Assembly (NCBI RefSeq): GCF_049537125.1
Contig: NZ_JBMVQY010000001.1
Location: forward strand, 1,612,001-1,676,000
Direction: 5' to 3'
DNA: 64,000 nucleotides
DNA from: Limisphaera sp026417315
GTDB taxonomy: Bacteria > Verrucomicrobiota > Verrucomicrobiia > Limisphaerales > Limisphaeraceae
A program made the translations under genes and the position numbers. The notes below the pieces were generated by a model. That model was given only the letters and a program-made list of their open reading frames with translations. It ran no database searches and had not been told where the DNA came from. Positions 17,235 through 27,400 of this stretch are shown here, piece after piece; within the stretch, counting starts at the first letter, position 1, and each line of letters starts with the position of its first letter.

Positions 17235-19934
17235 ATGACGAACAACGCATTGCAGAAGCTCAAGGGGGCTCCGCGTGTCTTGTGTGCAGCAGGCGTGCTG
17301 TGGGCCGTGGGACAGTCGGCGATCGCGCAAGAAGCGGAACAACCCGAAACCATGAGGCCGGTCATCATCACCGGGTCTTACATCCCCACCGTGGACGTCA
17401 ATGCAAGTCCGTCGCCGGTGAAGGTATTGACCGCGGCCGAGATTCAGAAGATCGGGGTTGCGACGGTCAGTGATGTGCTCCAGCGCATGCCCCAGAACAA
17501 CGCCGGCCAGTTCAACGAGAGCTTCCTGGGGGGCAATTCGTTCTCGAAAGGGTCTGCTTCCGTTTCGCTGCGCGGCCTGGGCCCCAATGCCACCCTGGTG
17601 CTGCTGAACGGTCGCCGGTTGGCCAGTTATGGGTTTGCGCAGAACATCACCGATCAGTTTGTGGACCTGAACAGCATCCCGCTGGCGGCCGTGGAGCGCA
17701 TCGAGATCCTCAAGGATGGTGCTTCGGCACTCTATGGTTCCGACGCCATCGCCGGCGTGGTGAACATCATTCTGAAGAAGGAGTTCACGGGAACGGAAGT
17801 CACGGCACGGATCGGTAACGTCACCCGGGGCGACGACATGCTGGAGCAGTCGTACAGCGCGGCTTGGGGCGTGCTTACCGAAAAGGGCAGTGCGTTGGTG
17901 ATTGCCGACTGGTTCAGCCGCAACGCGCTGTTCTACCGGGATCGCGATTTCTCCAGGTCTGCCAACCAGAGCGCGCGGGGCGGTGTGGATCTGCGCAGTT
18001 CCTCCGGCAATCCCGGCACCATCATCCTGACCAGTCCGTGGACCGCTCCCGACGGAACGGTGTATGGCTCCGGCCGCTATCGGGTTCCGTCCAATCCCGC
18101 TGTGCCCGGGCGCCCGACCGCCCTTGAAATCGTGGCCAATCCGGGCCTGAACCGATATGACTTCAATCCGTGGATCTCGGCGTTCCCGGACACGACGCGT
18201 TACGGCGCCTTTGCGGCGATCGACTATCAGGTGGTGGAGAGAGTCAAGGCCTTTTTGGAAGCCTCGGTGCGTCGCGTGAATTATGAAGTCAGCGCCGCGC
18301 CCACGCCGGTCTTCGGCGATCTGGATGGTTTCACGGTGGCGGCGGGCAACCCGTACAACCCGTTCGGTCAGGACGTGACGTTCCGGTACCGCATCACCGA
18401 GGCGGGCCCGCGCATCGACGAAGGTGAAACCGATGCGATTCGCCTACTGCCCGGTTTGAAGATCGAGCTGGGCGGAGACTGGACCGCCGAAACCGCCTTC
18501 CTGTGGAGCGAGAGCCGCACCTTGGAAATCGGCAAGAACTTCATTTCTGCGCAAGCTTTGCGCGACGCGCTCAGCTCCACCGATCCGGCCACCGCACTCA
18601 ACGTGTTCGGCGCGGGCGAAGGCATCAACTCGCCGGAAGTCATCAACAGCCTGAAGGTCCGAACCTTCCGCTCCGGTACCTCCACCCTGTGGAGCCCGGA
18701 CATTCGAGCCAGCGGTACGCTTCCTCTCGACTGGGGCGCCGGCCGCGTCGGCCTGGCCGTGGGCGGTGAGTACCGCCGCGAAGACGTCAAGGACCTGTCG
18801 GATCCTTTCTCCGAAGGCGGTCACATTGTCAGCTCGGGCGGGACCTCCGGTGCCGGCAGCCGCGATGCCTGGGCCGGCTACATCGAGGCCCGCATTCCGC
18901 TGCTGGGCCAGGATCTAACCTTCCCCGGGGTAAAGGAGTTCGAGGTGCAGGCAGCCGGTCGGTTTGAGCAGTATTCGGACTTTGGCAACACGGCCAACCC
19001 GAAAGTGGGGATTCGCTGGAAGCCCCTCGACCAGGTCGTGCTTCGCGGCACGTATGCGGAAAGCTTCCGCGCCCCGTCGCTGGTGGAACTCTTCCAGGGC
19101 AGGTCCACGTCCTTCGATTTCTTGAGCGATCCTGCCCGCGGAGAGAACAACCTGCAGTACCGGATCGAACGCGGTGGGAACCCCAACCTGGATGCCGAGG
19201 AGGCCCGGTCCTGGACAGCGGGCTTTGCCGTCGAGCCCATCAAGAACCTGACCCTCTCGCTGGACTGGTTCAACATCAAGCAGACGGGCAAAATCGAGGA
19301 TCTGGATCCACAGCGGATCCTGGATAACGAGGCCCTGTTCCCCGGCCGCGTGATCCGCAACCCGCCGACCGCCCAGGACATTGCCCAGGGCATCCCGGGC
19401 ACGATCGTCAAGATCATCAGCGGTTACGAGAACATCGCCGAACGCGAGGTCGAGGGCTTGGACTTCGGCATTCGGTATGTCTATCCGACCGAGTCCTGGG
19501 GAGAATTCACGCTGGATGCCAGTGCCTCCTGGCTCTACAAATTCGACGAGATTCCGGGACCGGGAGATCCGACCATCCACTATGCAGGGTCGTATAGCGT
19601 TCCGGAGTGGCGTGGTTACGGCACTCTCTCCTGGGACTACAAGGGCTTCACCTTCAGCTTCACCGCCAACTACATTGGCGAGTACGACCAGGACAATCAG
19701 ATCCGCTACAAGTACGTGGACGATCTGTGGACGTTCGACCTGCAGGCCGGTTACTCCTTCCAGAACATGAAGTACGACCTGCTGAACAACGTCCGATTGA
19801 TCGTGGGCGTGCTGAACGTCTCCGACGAGGATCCTCCGTTCTCCGACTCGAGCAACGATGTCGCGGGATATGACACTTCGATCCACGATCCCCGCGGCCG
19901 GTTCTGGTACGTCCAGGTCTCCAAGAAGTTCTGA
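17235..19934 (+). CDS. TonB-dependent outer-membrane receptor
   Basis: Outer-membrane active transporter of 899 residues; substrate unknown. A signal peptide (M-T-N-N...L-C-A-A-G-V-L-W-A-V-G-Q-S-A-I-A) is followed by a short TonB-contact region and a plug domain beginning V-I-I-T-G-S-Y-I-P. Plug landmarks are S-L-R-G-L-G-P-N-A-T-L-V-L-L-N-G-R-R, I-E-I-L-K-D-G-A-S-A-L-Y-G-S-D-A-I-A-G-V and V-N-I-I-L-K-K, exactly as in the family; the barrel ends in V-Q-V-S-K-K-F with the C-terminal aromatic residue needed for barrel assembly. R-A-P-S-L-V-E-L-F and N-P-N-L-D-A-E mark the barrel. ATG 17235 gives the best signal peptide; ATG 17184 (17 residues longer) is possible, and neither has a clear Shine-Dalgarno. 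It is monocistronic, closed by a strong terminator. No TonB/ExbBD or SusD-like gene is adjacent. Confidence 0.95.
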   Translation: MTNNALQKLKGAPRVLCAAGVLWAVGQSAIAQEAEQPETMRPVIITGSYIPTVDVNASPSPVKVLTAAEIQKIGVATVSDVLQRMPQNNAGQFNESFLGGNSFSKGSASVSLRGLGPNATLVLLNGRRLASYGFAQNITDQFVDLNSIPLAAVERIEILKDGASALYGSDAIAGVVNIILKKEFTGTEVTARIGNVTRGDDMLEQSYSAAWGVLTEKGSALVIADWFSRNALFYRDRDFSRSANQSARGGVDLRSSSGNPGTIILTSPWTAPDGTVYGSGRYRVPSNPAVPGRPTALEIVANPGLNRYDFNPWISAFPDTTRYGAFAAIDYQVVERVKAFLEASVRRVNYEVSAAPTPVFGDLDGFTVAAGNPYNPFGQDVTFRYRITEAGPRIDEGETDAIRLLPGLKIELGGDWTAETAFLWSESRTLEIGKNFISAQALRDALSSTDPATALNVFGAGEGINSPEVINSLKVRTFRSGTSTLWSPDIRASGTLPLDWGAGRVGLAVGGEYRREDVKDLSDPFSEGGHIVSSGGTSGAGSRDAWAGYIEARIPLLGQDLTFPGVKEFEVQAAGRFEQYSDFGNTANPKVGIRWKPLDQVVLRGTYAESFRAPSLVELFQGRSTSFDFLSDPARGENNLQYRIERGGNPNLDAEEARSWTAGFAVEPIKNLTLSLDWFNIKQTGKIEDLDPQRILDNEALFPGRVIRNPPTAQDIAQGIPGTIVKIISGYENIAEREVEGLDFGIRYVYPTESWGEFTLDASASWLYKFDEIPGPGDPTIHYAGSYSVPEWRGYGTLSWDYKGFTFSFTANYIGEYDQDNQIRYKYVDDLWTFDLQAGYSFQNMKYDLLNNVRLIVGVLNVSDEDPPFSDSSNDVAGYDTSIHDPRGRFWYVQVSKKF

Positions 19935-19958
19935 TCGCACCTGACTCGGGTGAGCACG

Positions 19959-19992
19959 GCCGACCCCGTCCCGTGGCGGGGTCGGCTTTTTT
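19959..19992 (+). terminator. Rho-independent terminator after the TonB receptor gene
   Basis: A perfect 10-bp GC-rich stem (GCCGACCCCG, 19959-19968, with CGGGGTCGGC, 19977-19986), an 8-base loop and six T residues (19987-19992), 25 bases after the stop codon. Confidence 0.93.
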
Positions 19993-20180
19993 GTGGCGAT
20001 CTGCGTTTTTGGCGCCTCCGGTGAAAAAGTCCTACAAGAGGTGCGCTGTCCCGCCAGCAAGGGAATGGGGCGAAGAGTGGTGGGGTCGCCGACGCGGCAG
20101 GATGCACGGCGGGGGCTGATCCTCCGCCGGGGCGGAAGAAGCCGGGTGCATTAGAAGGTGAGTCATGCTATGTTGGGGCC

Positions 20181-20543
20181 ATGAAAACCACCAAACCGAT
20201 CCGAGGTTGGCCCTCCCCGCTGGCGTGGGCGCTCGCACTGCTCCTCGGCCTGGCAGGTGGAGCGGTGGTTTCCGCGTCGGACGCAACCCAGCCTCCGAAG
20301 CAGCCAAAGGACAAGACCGTCCGGCAGGACAAGATGGTCCGTCAGCCCAAGCTGGTGAAAGTGACCGGTCCCAGAGAAACCAAGCGGGTCATCACCGGCT
20401 CCCACATCCCGCGTGAAGTCAAGCGCATGGGACAAACGGCCGACACTCCCTTCCCGATCCACATCTTGGACAGTCGCGACATCGAACGCAGCGGGGCCGC
20501 CACCGTGGCGGAGGCATTGCGGCGGGTGCCGGCCGTGCGCTGA
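20181..20543 (+). CDS. Small secreted protein resembling the start of a TonB-receptor plug
   Basis: A 120-residue protein with a clear signal peptide (A-L-A-L-L-L-G-L-A-G-G-A-V-V-S-A-S), a Lys/Gln-rich linker, and then R-V-I-T-G-S-H-I-P followed by P-I-H-I-L-D-S-R-D-I-E-R-S-G-A-A-T-V-A-E-A-L-R-R-V-P. These match, in order and spacing, the opening of the plug domain of the receptor at 17235-19934 (V-I-I-T-G-S-Y-I-P ... V-K-V-L-T-A-A-E-I-Q-K-I-G-V-A-T-V-S-D-V-L-Q-R-M-P). It then stops, with no plug core or barrel; the DNA after the stop shows no receptor remnant in any frame. It is either a truncated relic of a receptor gene or a genuine plug-start mini-protein. The intact signal peptide and reading frame mildly favour function. 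Confidence 0.7.
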   Translation: MKTTKPIRGWPSPLAWALALLLGLAGGAVVSASDATQPPKQPKDKTVRQDKMVRQPKLVKVTGPRETKRVITGSHIPREVKRMGQTADTPFPIHILDSRDIERSGAATVAEALRRVPAVR

Positions 20544-20613
20544 GCGCCTCTGCTGCGGGCGGGTGAGCGGTGAGGGATCCGCACCGCCCGCGTGCGGCGG
20601 GGGGCAGAAAAGT

Positions 20614-21597
20614 CTAGCGTTCCAAGGTGACGTCGCCACCCAGGACGCGTTCCAAGTGGCCGTGTTCGGTGCGCACCAAGAGTGCGCCGGTGTCGTCCAG
20701 GGCTTCTGCCCATCCTTCGAGACGCCGGGCACCCCATACAATCGTGACGCGACGCCCCAGCGTGGTGCACTGTCGGGCCCATTCGTCGGCCACGGCACGG
20801 AACTGGCCGGCGGTAATGCGCCGGTAGTCGTCGTCCAGAGCGCGGAGCACCGCCGCCGCCAGGGGCGGCCGGTCCAAGGGCCGTCCCAGCTCCAGCCGCA
20901 ACGACGTCGCCAGCTGGCGCAGGTCGGCCGGAAAATCCTTGCGTTCCAGATTCACGTCCACGCCGATGCCCACGACGACATGGCGAATGCTGTCGGGGTC
21001 CGCACTGAGCTCTGTGAGAACACCCGCCACTTTTCGTCCCTGGCAGGTCAGGTCATTGGGCCATTTGATGGCTAGGGGCAGGCCGGTTTCGGCCTGCAAG
21101 GCACGGCACAAGGCCGTGGCCGCCATCACGGTGATTTGCGTGGCTTGATCGGGACGCAACCGGGGCCGCAGCAGGACGGAAAACCACAATCCTTTGCCCG
21201 CCGGGGAAATCCAGGAGCGACCCAACCGACCGCGTCCGTGGGTTTGTTCTTCGGCAAACACGACCACTCCTTCGGCAGCGCCGTCGCGGGCCAGCCGTTC
21301 GACCACGTCGTTGGTGGACGCCGTACGGGCGAACACCCGGATCTCCCGACCCACCACGCGCACCTGACCGGCCAGTCGCGCCAGCAGGTCATCCGCCAGC
21401 AGCCGGTCCGGGGAATGGAGCAGCCGATAGCCGCGGTGGGGACTGGCCTCGATTTCAAAGCCGAGGCTGCGCAGCTCCTCGATATGCGCCCAGACCGCGG
21501 CGCGACTGATCCCGAGCCGCTCGGCCAGCTCCGCCCCGGAGACCCCTTCGGGCCCCGCAGCCCGCAAAGCCACCAGAATCCGCGCTTCCGTGGTCAT
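20614..21597 (-). CDS. birA: Bifunctional biotin operon repressor / biotin-[acetyl-CoA-carboxylase] ligase
   Basis: Protein of 327 residues. Residues 1-60 form a winged helix (L-A-E-R-L-G-I-S-R-A-A-V-W-A-H-I), so it can probably bind DNA. The ligase domain shows T-A-S-T-N-D (residues 92-97), the biotin/adenylate loop G-R-G-R-L-G-R-S-W (residues 121-129), G-L-W-F-S-V-L-L-R-P, and K-W-P-N-D-L (residues 178-183). It makes biotinyl-AMP and attaches biotin to carboxylase carrier proteins. Its ATG overlaps the nadC stop by the ATGA arrangement (21594-21597), so the two genes are translationally coupled. No biotin synthesis gene lies nearby, so its repressor targets are elsewhere. Confidence 0.95.
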   Translation of the reverse strand: MTTEARILVALRAAGPEGVSGAELAERLGISRAAVWAHIEELRSLGFEIEASPHRGYRLLHSPDRLLADDLLARLAGQVRVVGREIRVFARTASTNDVVERLARDGAAEGVVVFAEEQTHGRGRLGRSWISPAGKGLWFSVLLRPRLRPDQATQITVMAATALCRALQAETGLPLAIKWPNDLTCQGRKVAGVLTELSADPDSIRHVVVGIGVDVNLERKDFPADLRQLATSLRLELGRPLDRPPLAAAVLRALDDDYRRITAGQFRAVADEWARQCTTLGRRVTIVWGARRLEGWAEALDDTGALLVRTEHGHLERVLGGDVTLER

Positions 21598-22436
21598 CGC
21601 CCGACGAAATCCAGGCCAATGTCCACTGCCGGAGCCGAATGGGTCAACGCGCCCACGGAAATGTCGTCCACTCCGGTCTCGGCCACGGCGCGGACGTTGC
21701 CGAGGTGAATCCCCCCGCTGGCCTCGGTTCTTGCCCGTCCGGCCACGCGCCGGACCGCCCGCCGCAGTTCCGTCAACGACATGTTGTCCAACAGAATCCG
21801 GTCGGCCCCTGCCGCAACTGCTTGGTCGACCTGTTCCAGGGTGTCTGCCTCGACTTCGATCTCCAAGCCCGGCCAGCGCCGTCGCGCCCGGGCCACCGCC
21901 ACGGCAATGGGATTGGGGCGAGCCCCGGCCAGGGCTTGCAAATGATTGTCCTTGATCAACACCATGTCGTGCAGCCCGAAGCGGTGGTTGTGCCCGCCCC
22001 CGCACACCACGGCGTATTTTTCGAATCGTCGCCAGCCGGGCGTGGTCTTGCGTGTGTCCAGAATGCGGGCGCCGGTGCCACGCACCGCCTCGACAAACCG
22101 CGCGGTCAGCGTGGCGATGCCCGACAGGCGCTGGAGAAAATTCAGCGCCACGCGCTCGGCCCGAAGCAACGCCCGGGCCGGTCCATACACCTCCAGCAAC
22201 ACCGTGCCAGCCGGGACCTTTTGCCCATCCCGCACCCGGCATTCGATCCGGACCAGCCGGCTTTGCTGCCGGAACGCCTCCCGGGCGAAGGCCAGGCCCG
22301 CCACCACCAGGGATTCCCGCGCTCGCACCACCGCCCGCGCCCGGATCGCGGGAGGGACCACTGCCAGCGAGGTGACGTCGCCCGGGCCCACGTCTTCCTC
22401 CAAGGCGGCCCGAACGGCGCGGCGGATCTCCTCCAT
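21594..22436 (-). CDS. nadC: Nicotinate-nucleotide pyrophosphorylase (quinolinate phosphoribosyltransferase)
   Basis: Converts quinolinate and PRPP to nicotinate mononucleotide in NAD synthesis. The 280-residue length is normal. Landmarks are A-L-x-E-D-V-G-x-G-D-V-T-S at the N-terminus, N-F-L-Q-R-L-S-G-I-A-T, the substrate-phosphate motif D-T-R-K-T-T-P-G-W-R, G-G-G-x-N-H-R-F-G-L, and E-V-E-A-D-T-L-E-Q-V. The C-terminal E-A-S-G-G-I and the catalytic-barrel segment I-L-L-D-N-M are intact. Start ATG 22436 (M-E-E-I-R-R) matches family starts; the frame is open far upstream but that part is non-coding. It leads a two-gene unit with birA (ATGA overlap). Confidence 0.96.
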   Translation of the reverse strand: MEEIRRAVRAALEEDVGPGDVTSLAVVPPAIRARAVVRARESLVVAGLAFAREAFRQQSRLVRIECRVRDGQKVPAGTVLLEVYGPARALLRAERVALNFLQRLSGIATLTARFVEAVRGTGARILDTRKTTPGWRRFEKYAVVCGGGHNHRFGLHDMVLIKDNHLQALAGARPNPIAVAVARARRRWPGLEIEVEADTLEQVDQAVAAGADRILLDNMSLTELRRAVRRVAGRARTEASGGIHLGNVRAVAETGVDDISVGALTHSAPAVDIGLDFVGR

Positions 22437-22769
22437 GTTCAACTGCTGCACGAGCGGAGAGTGTGAAAGCCAGAACCGGCCGGGCCAATGGAAAAATGGC
22501 CGGGCCGCCTGTGTCCCATTGACAACGCCACCCGTACGCCTAGGCTGGCCGCCGAAAGGCAGCCCGGGCGGCACTTCCCCTGGTTGACGGGTGGCGGCGA
22601 TCCGATCGGCGCCGGCGACCGCGATCCCTGCCGGCACGCGGGCCCGGAGGCTGGTGGCATGCGGATCGCGCGCCCGCAGCGGAGGGGCCGGAAGCGGGAC
22701 GGGCCCCGGGCCCAACGCCCGGCCGTTCGCAACTCCGGGCCGTGCAAGCGCGAGAGTTGAAAACGACCT
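22437..22769. other. Intergenic region between divergent nadC and the DGQHR gene
   Basis: Divergent-promoter region, GC-rich, with no convincing gene, repeat or RNA. No strong sigma-70 element was seen. Confidence 0.45.
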
Positions 22770-23900
22770 ATGATCGCCACCCGCATTCGTCAGAAGGACG
22801 CCACCTTCTACTTCGTGGCATTCCCGGCCGAGGACCTGTTGCAGCGGGTTCGTTTCATCACGCGGTTTTACGGCGAGGGCGGTTCCATTGCGCCGGCGCC
22901 CGTCGAGGCCCACGACGAAGTGGCGCAGTTCATCGCGCAGATCGAACGGAGCGAGAGGGCATTCCAGCGGCAGCTGGCCCGGGCCAAGGTGAAAGCGATC
23001 AAGAACTTTTACGAGACGGCGGTGACCCAACCGCCCATCCCAGGGACGGTGCTGCTGTTCACCACGGAGCGGCTTCAGTTCCAGCCGTTGGGCGAGCTGG
23101 CGGATGTCGGGGACCTGCAGCAGCCGCTGGAGAAGTATCTCATCATCGACGGACAGCACCGGCTCGCGGCACTGCATTTCTATGCGCAGGCCCATCCCGA
23201 AGAGGCCCGCACCATCCACGTACCCTGCGTCATATTCGATGGGCAAAGCGAGGACTTTGCCGCCGAGATGTTCGTCATCATCAACTCCACCCCCACCCGC
23301 ATCAACAAGAGCCACCTGGTGGACTTGTACGAACGGGTTTCCTGGGCCACGCCCGACCGGCGCCTGGCCGCCATGGTGGTGGACCGGCTCTATCGAGAGT
23401 CCGACAGCCCGTTGCGGTATCGCATCAACCGTCTGGGCGGGCGCAGCCACAAGGACAAGTGGATTCTCCAGGCCGAGTTGTTCAACGAAGTCCATCGTTG
23501 GCTGCGCCAGCGCTCGGATCACGCCACGGCTGCCGAAGCGGATCGTTACTACCGTGTGTTGCGGGACTTCTTCAAAGCGGCGCAAGCCGTTTGGGGCGAG
23601 GCATGGGGGAACGACGGGTTCATGGTCACACGGCCGGTCACGCTCAAAGCCATGGTGCGCGTGTGCGCCGACCTGGTGGCTGCCGGGGAGGATCAGCCGG
23701 AGGAAGATCGGCTGGCCCGCTGGGTGGAACGGCTGCAGCCCTGGGCGGAGGTGAAGCGGGAGTTTCGTGTCGATGGGTTCTACCAGCGCTTTCCCGCGAA
23801 GGGCCAGGTGGAGCGAGTGTCCCTGCTCCACCGCGAGCTCGCCCGCTACGTAGGCCTGCGCAACCGCTCCGGCCGGAACAACGGCGGTCGTTCTGTCTGA
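22770..23900 (+). CDS. Orphan DGQHR-domain protein (DndB-like)
   Basis: A 376-residue soluble protein. The N-terminus carries F-V-A-F-P-A-E-D-L-L near residue 15, like the V/G-x-F-P-A-x-x-L-L start of DndB-like proteins, and I-I-D-G-Q-H-R-L-A-A-L has the diagnostic D-G-Q-H-R at residues 127-131. M-F-V-I-I-N-S-T-P-T-R-I-N-K-S-H-L further on matches the family's F-x-x-I-N-x-x-x-x-x-V/I-N-x-S segment. DGQHR domains are ParB-fold-like and are known from DndB, the regulator of DNA phosphorothioation. No dndACDE or restriction gene is in the window: the neighbours are nadC and a secreted glycosidase. Function is therefore open; a role in DNA binding, DNA modification or phage defence is inference only. 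ATG 22770 is preceded by no strong Shine-Dalgarno. Confidence 0.8.
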   Translation: MIATRIRQKDATFYFVAFPAEDLLQRVRFITRFYGEGGSIAPAPVEAHDEVAQFIAQIERSERAFQRQLARAKVKAIKNFYETAVTQPPIPGTVLLFTTERLQFQPLGELADVGDLQQPLEKYLIIDGQHRLAALHFYAQAHPEEARTIHVPCVIFDGQSEDFAAEMFVIINSTPTRINKSHLVDLYERVSWATPDRRLAAMVVDRLYRESDSPLRYRINRLGGRSHKDKWILQAELFNEVHRWLRQRSDHATAAEADRYYRVLRDFFKAAQAVWGEAWGNDGFMVTRPVTLKAMVRVCADLVAAGEDQPEEDRLARWVERLQPWAEVKREFRVDGFYQRFPAKGQVERVSLLHRELARYVGLRNRSGRNNGGRSV

Positions 23901-24417
23901 GATGGGCTGGCGACCGGTGCCTTGCATTCGCCGGCCACACAGGGGATCCACGTCCCTCCTTCGTCCAACGGTCTCGAGCCCGGCCGGGAGCATTTCCAGC
24001 CGAAGTGAAGTTGAGACCCATCCACAGCTCCCGCGGAGGTTCCGGGGACGCGCCCCTTGGCCTTGGGGCTGCGGGCTGGAGATCAAGGGGCTCCCCCGGT
24101 TGCCGCCTCGGAACGCCGGAGGGCCTTGCAGCGCGAAGGACGCGCTCGCTCTGCGAAGGCAAGCGCGGGTCGCCAGGGGCCGGTCAGGTCGATCGCGGCA
24201 CGCGTGCGGCTGATCGGAGCGACGGGGGACAGGCCAATTCGGCCCCGGCTTCAACCCAAAGGCTCCGGTGAGACCGGAAACTGTTCGCGAACCGTACAGA
24301 GGACCGCGTTGCCCTTCAGAACCTCGAAGTCTCTCGAACCGCGGTAGCCGGCTGTTGACTCCACGACCGGCCTTTGCATTTGTTCGGCCGAACAAGCAGA
24401 GCTATGCTGCGCGGCGT
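23901..24417. other. Intergenic region, nothing recognised
   Basis: A 517-base GC-rich gap before the secreted glycosidase gene. Open frames are present on both strands but have no recognisable motif. No terminator with a T tract follows the DGQHR gene. Confidence 0.4.
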
Positions 24418-27400
24418 ATGCAGCGCAGGAGGTGGATTCTTGGCTGGCTGGGCTTGTGGGGGCTGGTGGCCCTCGGCACGCCCCCGATTCATGACGACTC
24501 CTATGGCTATCGCCTGCCGAGCCCACCCGACTGCAGCCTCTGGTGGTGCGAGGCGCCTTACAAGGTGGGGCGGCATCGTGCATTGCCCGGGGCCGCGTCG
24601 GAGACAGTGTGGATCGAGGCGGCCCGCAACGAATACGAACCGTTTCAGTTGGTCCTCTATCCCCACCAGGGCCTGACCAACGTGACCGTTCAGGTGGAGC
24701 AGGACTGGGCTTACGCGACGCAAGCCTCTGTCACGTTCGCCGCCACGAATGTGGAGGTGCGCTTGGTCGAGTACGTCCCGGTCGAGTATGCCAGCGACGC
24801 CGGCGGGGTCCCCGGCTGGTACCCGGACCCGCTGTTGCCCATGCCCGCAGCACTGACGCTCCCGCCCGGGCAGCAGCAGCCCTTTTGGATCACGGTATAC
24901 GTGCCCAAAACCCAGCCGGCCGGGATTTACGCAGGATATCTCCGCATCGATGCCGAGGGGTGGTCGGAGCCCGTTCGCGTGCCCGTTCGGTTGCGCGTCT
25001 TCGACTTCACGCTGTCGGATGTCACTCACACGCGCACTTTGTACGATGTGGCCATCCCGGGCGTCTGGCACGGCCCCCTGGACGATGCCCAACGGGCCCG
25101 GGTGTGGGACCTGTACATGGACAACTTTCGCAGGCATCGCGTTTCGCCCCAGTTTCCCCAGCGCTACGCCCCTTTGCGGTGGAGCTGGGGCACGGGGCAG
25201 TTTGCGTATGACTTCACCAATTACAACCGGGCCCTGACCCGTTACCTCGATGAGTTCGGCTTTCGCGACTTTGTATTCATGGACGAACCGTGGAGCATCT
25301 TCGAGCAGCCACGATATGAGCCCCTGTACAACTCGCTGTTTACTCTGCTGATGTCGGGAATCGCCGAGAACCTGCGTCGAAAGGGCTGGATGGACAGGGC
25401 GCTGAGTTACTGGATCGACGAACCCGCGGACTCGCTGCTGCCCTTTGTGCGAGCCGGCATGCACGTCCATCTCCATGCCGCGCCGGATCTCCGGCGGCTG
25501 CTGACCCGGGAACCCTTGCCGGACCTGTACGGTCTGGTCAATGCCTGGGTCCCCCTGGCCGTGATCAGTATTTTCAACACGACGTCCGAGCGATGGTTCG
25601 AGCGGATTCAGGCCGGCGAACAGGTTTGGTGGTATGTGGCCACCTATCCGAAGTGGCCCGTGCCCAACTATTTCATTGATCACCCGGCCATCACGCACCG
25701 GATTCGCTTTTGGTTGGCCGAGCGTTATGGATTGCAGGGGGATCTGTACTGGGACGTCAACTGGTATCTCGACCGCCAGTACCAACCCATCGATCCGTGG
25801 ACCCAAACCACGGTGCTCAACGAGCTGGGGCAGCCGATGGGCAACGGCGACGGTGTGCTCGTCTATCCTCCGGTCAAGACCCCACCGTCGGAGCCGGTCG
25901 TGGCTGGTCCCATCGACTCGCTGCGTTGGGAGTTGATTCGGGAAGGTTTGGAGGATCGGGAGTATTTCTGGCTCCTGCGGGAACTGCGGCGTCAAGCGGC
26001 ACTGCGTTGGGGGCCCGTGCATCCGGCGGTCGCCGCGGCTGAAAACACCCGCGCGGAAGCTCTGCAAGTCGCCAGCGCCCTGACCAATTACACGCTCGAC
26101 GTCCGGCAGCTTTTGGCCGCCCGGCGGGCCCTGGCCGAAACGCTGGAGAGACTGCATGGGCCCGAACCGTTTTGGGTGGAAGAGCCGGTGGCCAAGGTGG
26201 TGGATCCCGGCGAGGCGATGATCCTGCGCTGCGAAGCCCTCGGGTGGCCGCCGCCGGTCTATCACTGGTACAAGGACGGGGCCCTCGTGATGTCCTCGCC
26301 GGAAGGTCGTCTGCGCGTCCCCGTGGTGGGGATCGACACCCCGGGGGACTATTGGGTCGTGGCCAGCAATGTGGCCGGTGCCGTGACCAGCCGCGTGGCC
26401 AGGGTGCGCGGCTCGTGGAGCGTTGCGCCCGAAATCGTCGTACCCCCTGCCCCGCAAACCGTGCGCCTGGGCAACCCTGCCGTACTGACGGTCGTCGCGG
26501 TGGGCCGGCCGCCTCTGGAGTTTTTCTGGTTCAAGGACGGCGAACTGGTACAGAGCGACGGCCCCGTGGGCCCGACCTTTCTTCGCAGCAACACCCCGCC
26601 CGAAGCCCGGGGACTTTATCACGTGGTCGTGTCCAATGATCTCGGCATGGTCACCAGCGCCCCGGTCCGCGTGGCCGTGGTTTGGGATTTGCTGCGGGAA
26701 CCCCTCCTGGGGAGCAACGCCTCCTGGCATTACCACCTGACGACGGAAGAGCTGGCTCCTGACTGGCCTCTCGACCCGGAACGTTTTCTAGGCTGGCGGA
26801 CGGGCCCGGCTCCCTTTGGCCACGGCTCTTCCAACGCCGCCACGATCCTGGCGCGCGAGGATGGGACGGCGCCTGCCACCGCGGCTTTCTTTACCGAACT
26901 CCTCGTGGACGATCCTGACGTCCCGCTGGAAGGCCACTTGGCATGCGATGACGGCGCCGCAGTGTTTGTGAATGGTCAGGAAGTGTTCCGACTGAATCTG
27001 CCGACCGGGCCGTTGGGATTCGACACCTCCCCCTCGACCTTGGTGGACGGCCCGCCGCTGCAAGCGGATTTCTTCATCGCGCCGCAGCTCCTGCGCCCGG
27101 GAACCAACCTGTTGGCGGTGCAGCTCCATGACTACGCATTGCCCGTGGCCCCGTTGGCGGTCTGGCCGTTTGACGAGCCGCAGTCGCCCTGGGAACGGCT
27201 GGGCGGTGGGCTGGGCTGGACCGCGGTGGGAACCGGCATCGTAAGCGGCGTCGGCCGTTGGCTCGGCTGCGTTTCCAACACCGCGGCGGCGGACAGCTGG
27301 TTGGAACTGCCGGACGAACCGGCGTTGCGGGCCCAGGGACCATTCACCGTGGGCGGATGGTTCGCGTGGGACTTCGGTTTGGTGAACACTGCTGCCCGTA

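Noticed and set aside
24316..26736. 806-codon minus-strand frame opposite the GH123-like gene
   Set aside because: Composition is typical of antisense shadow; the plus-strand protein has a signal peptide and coherent domains.
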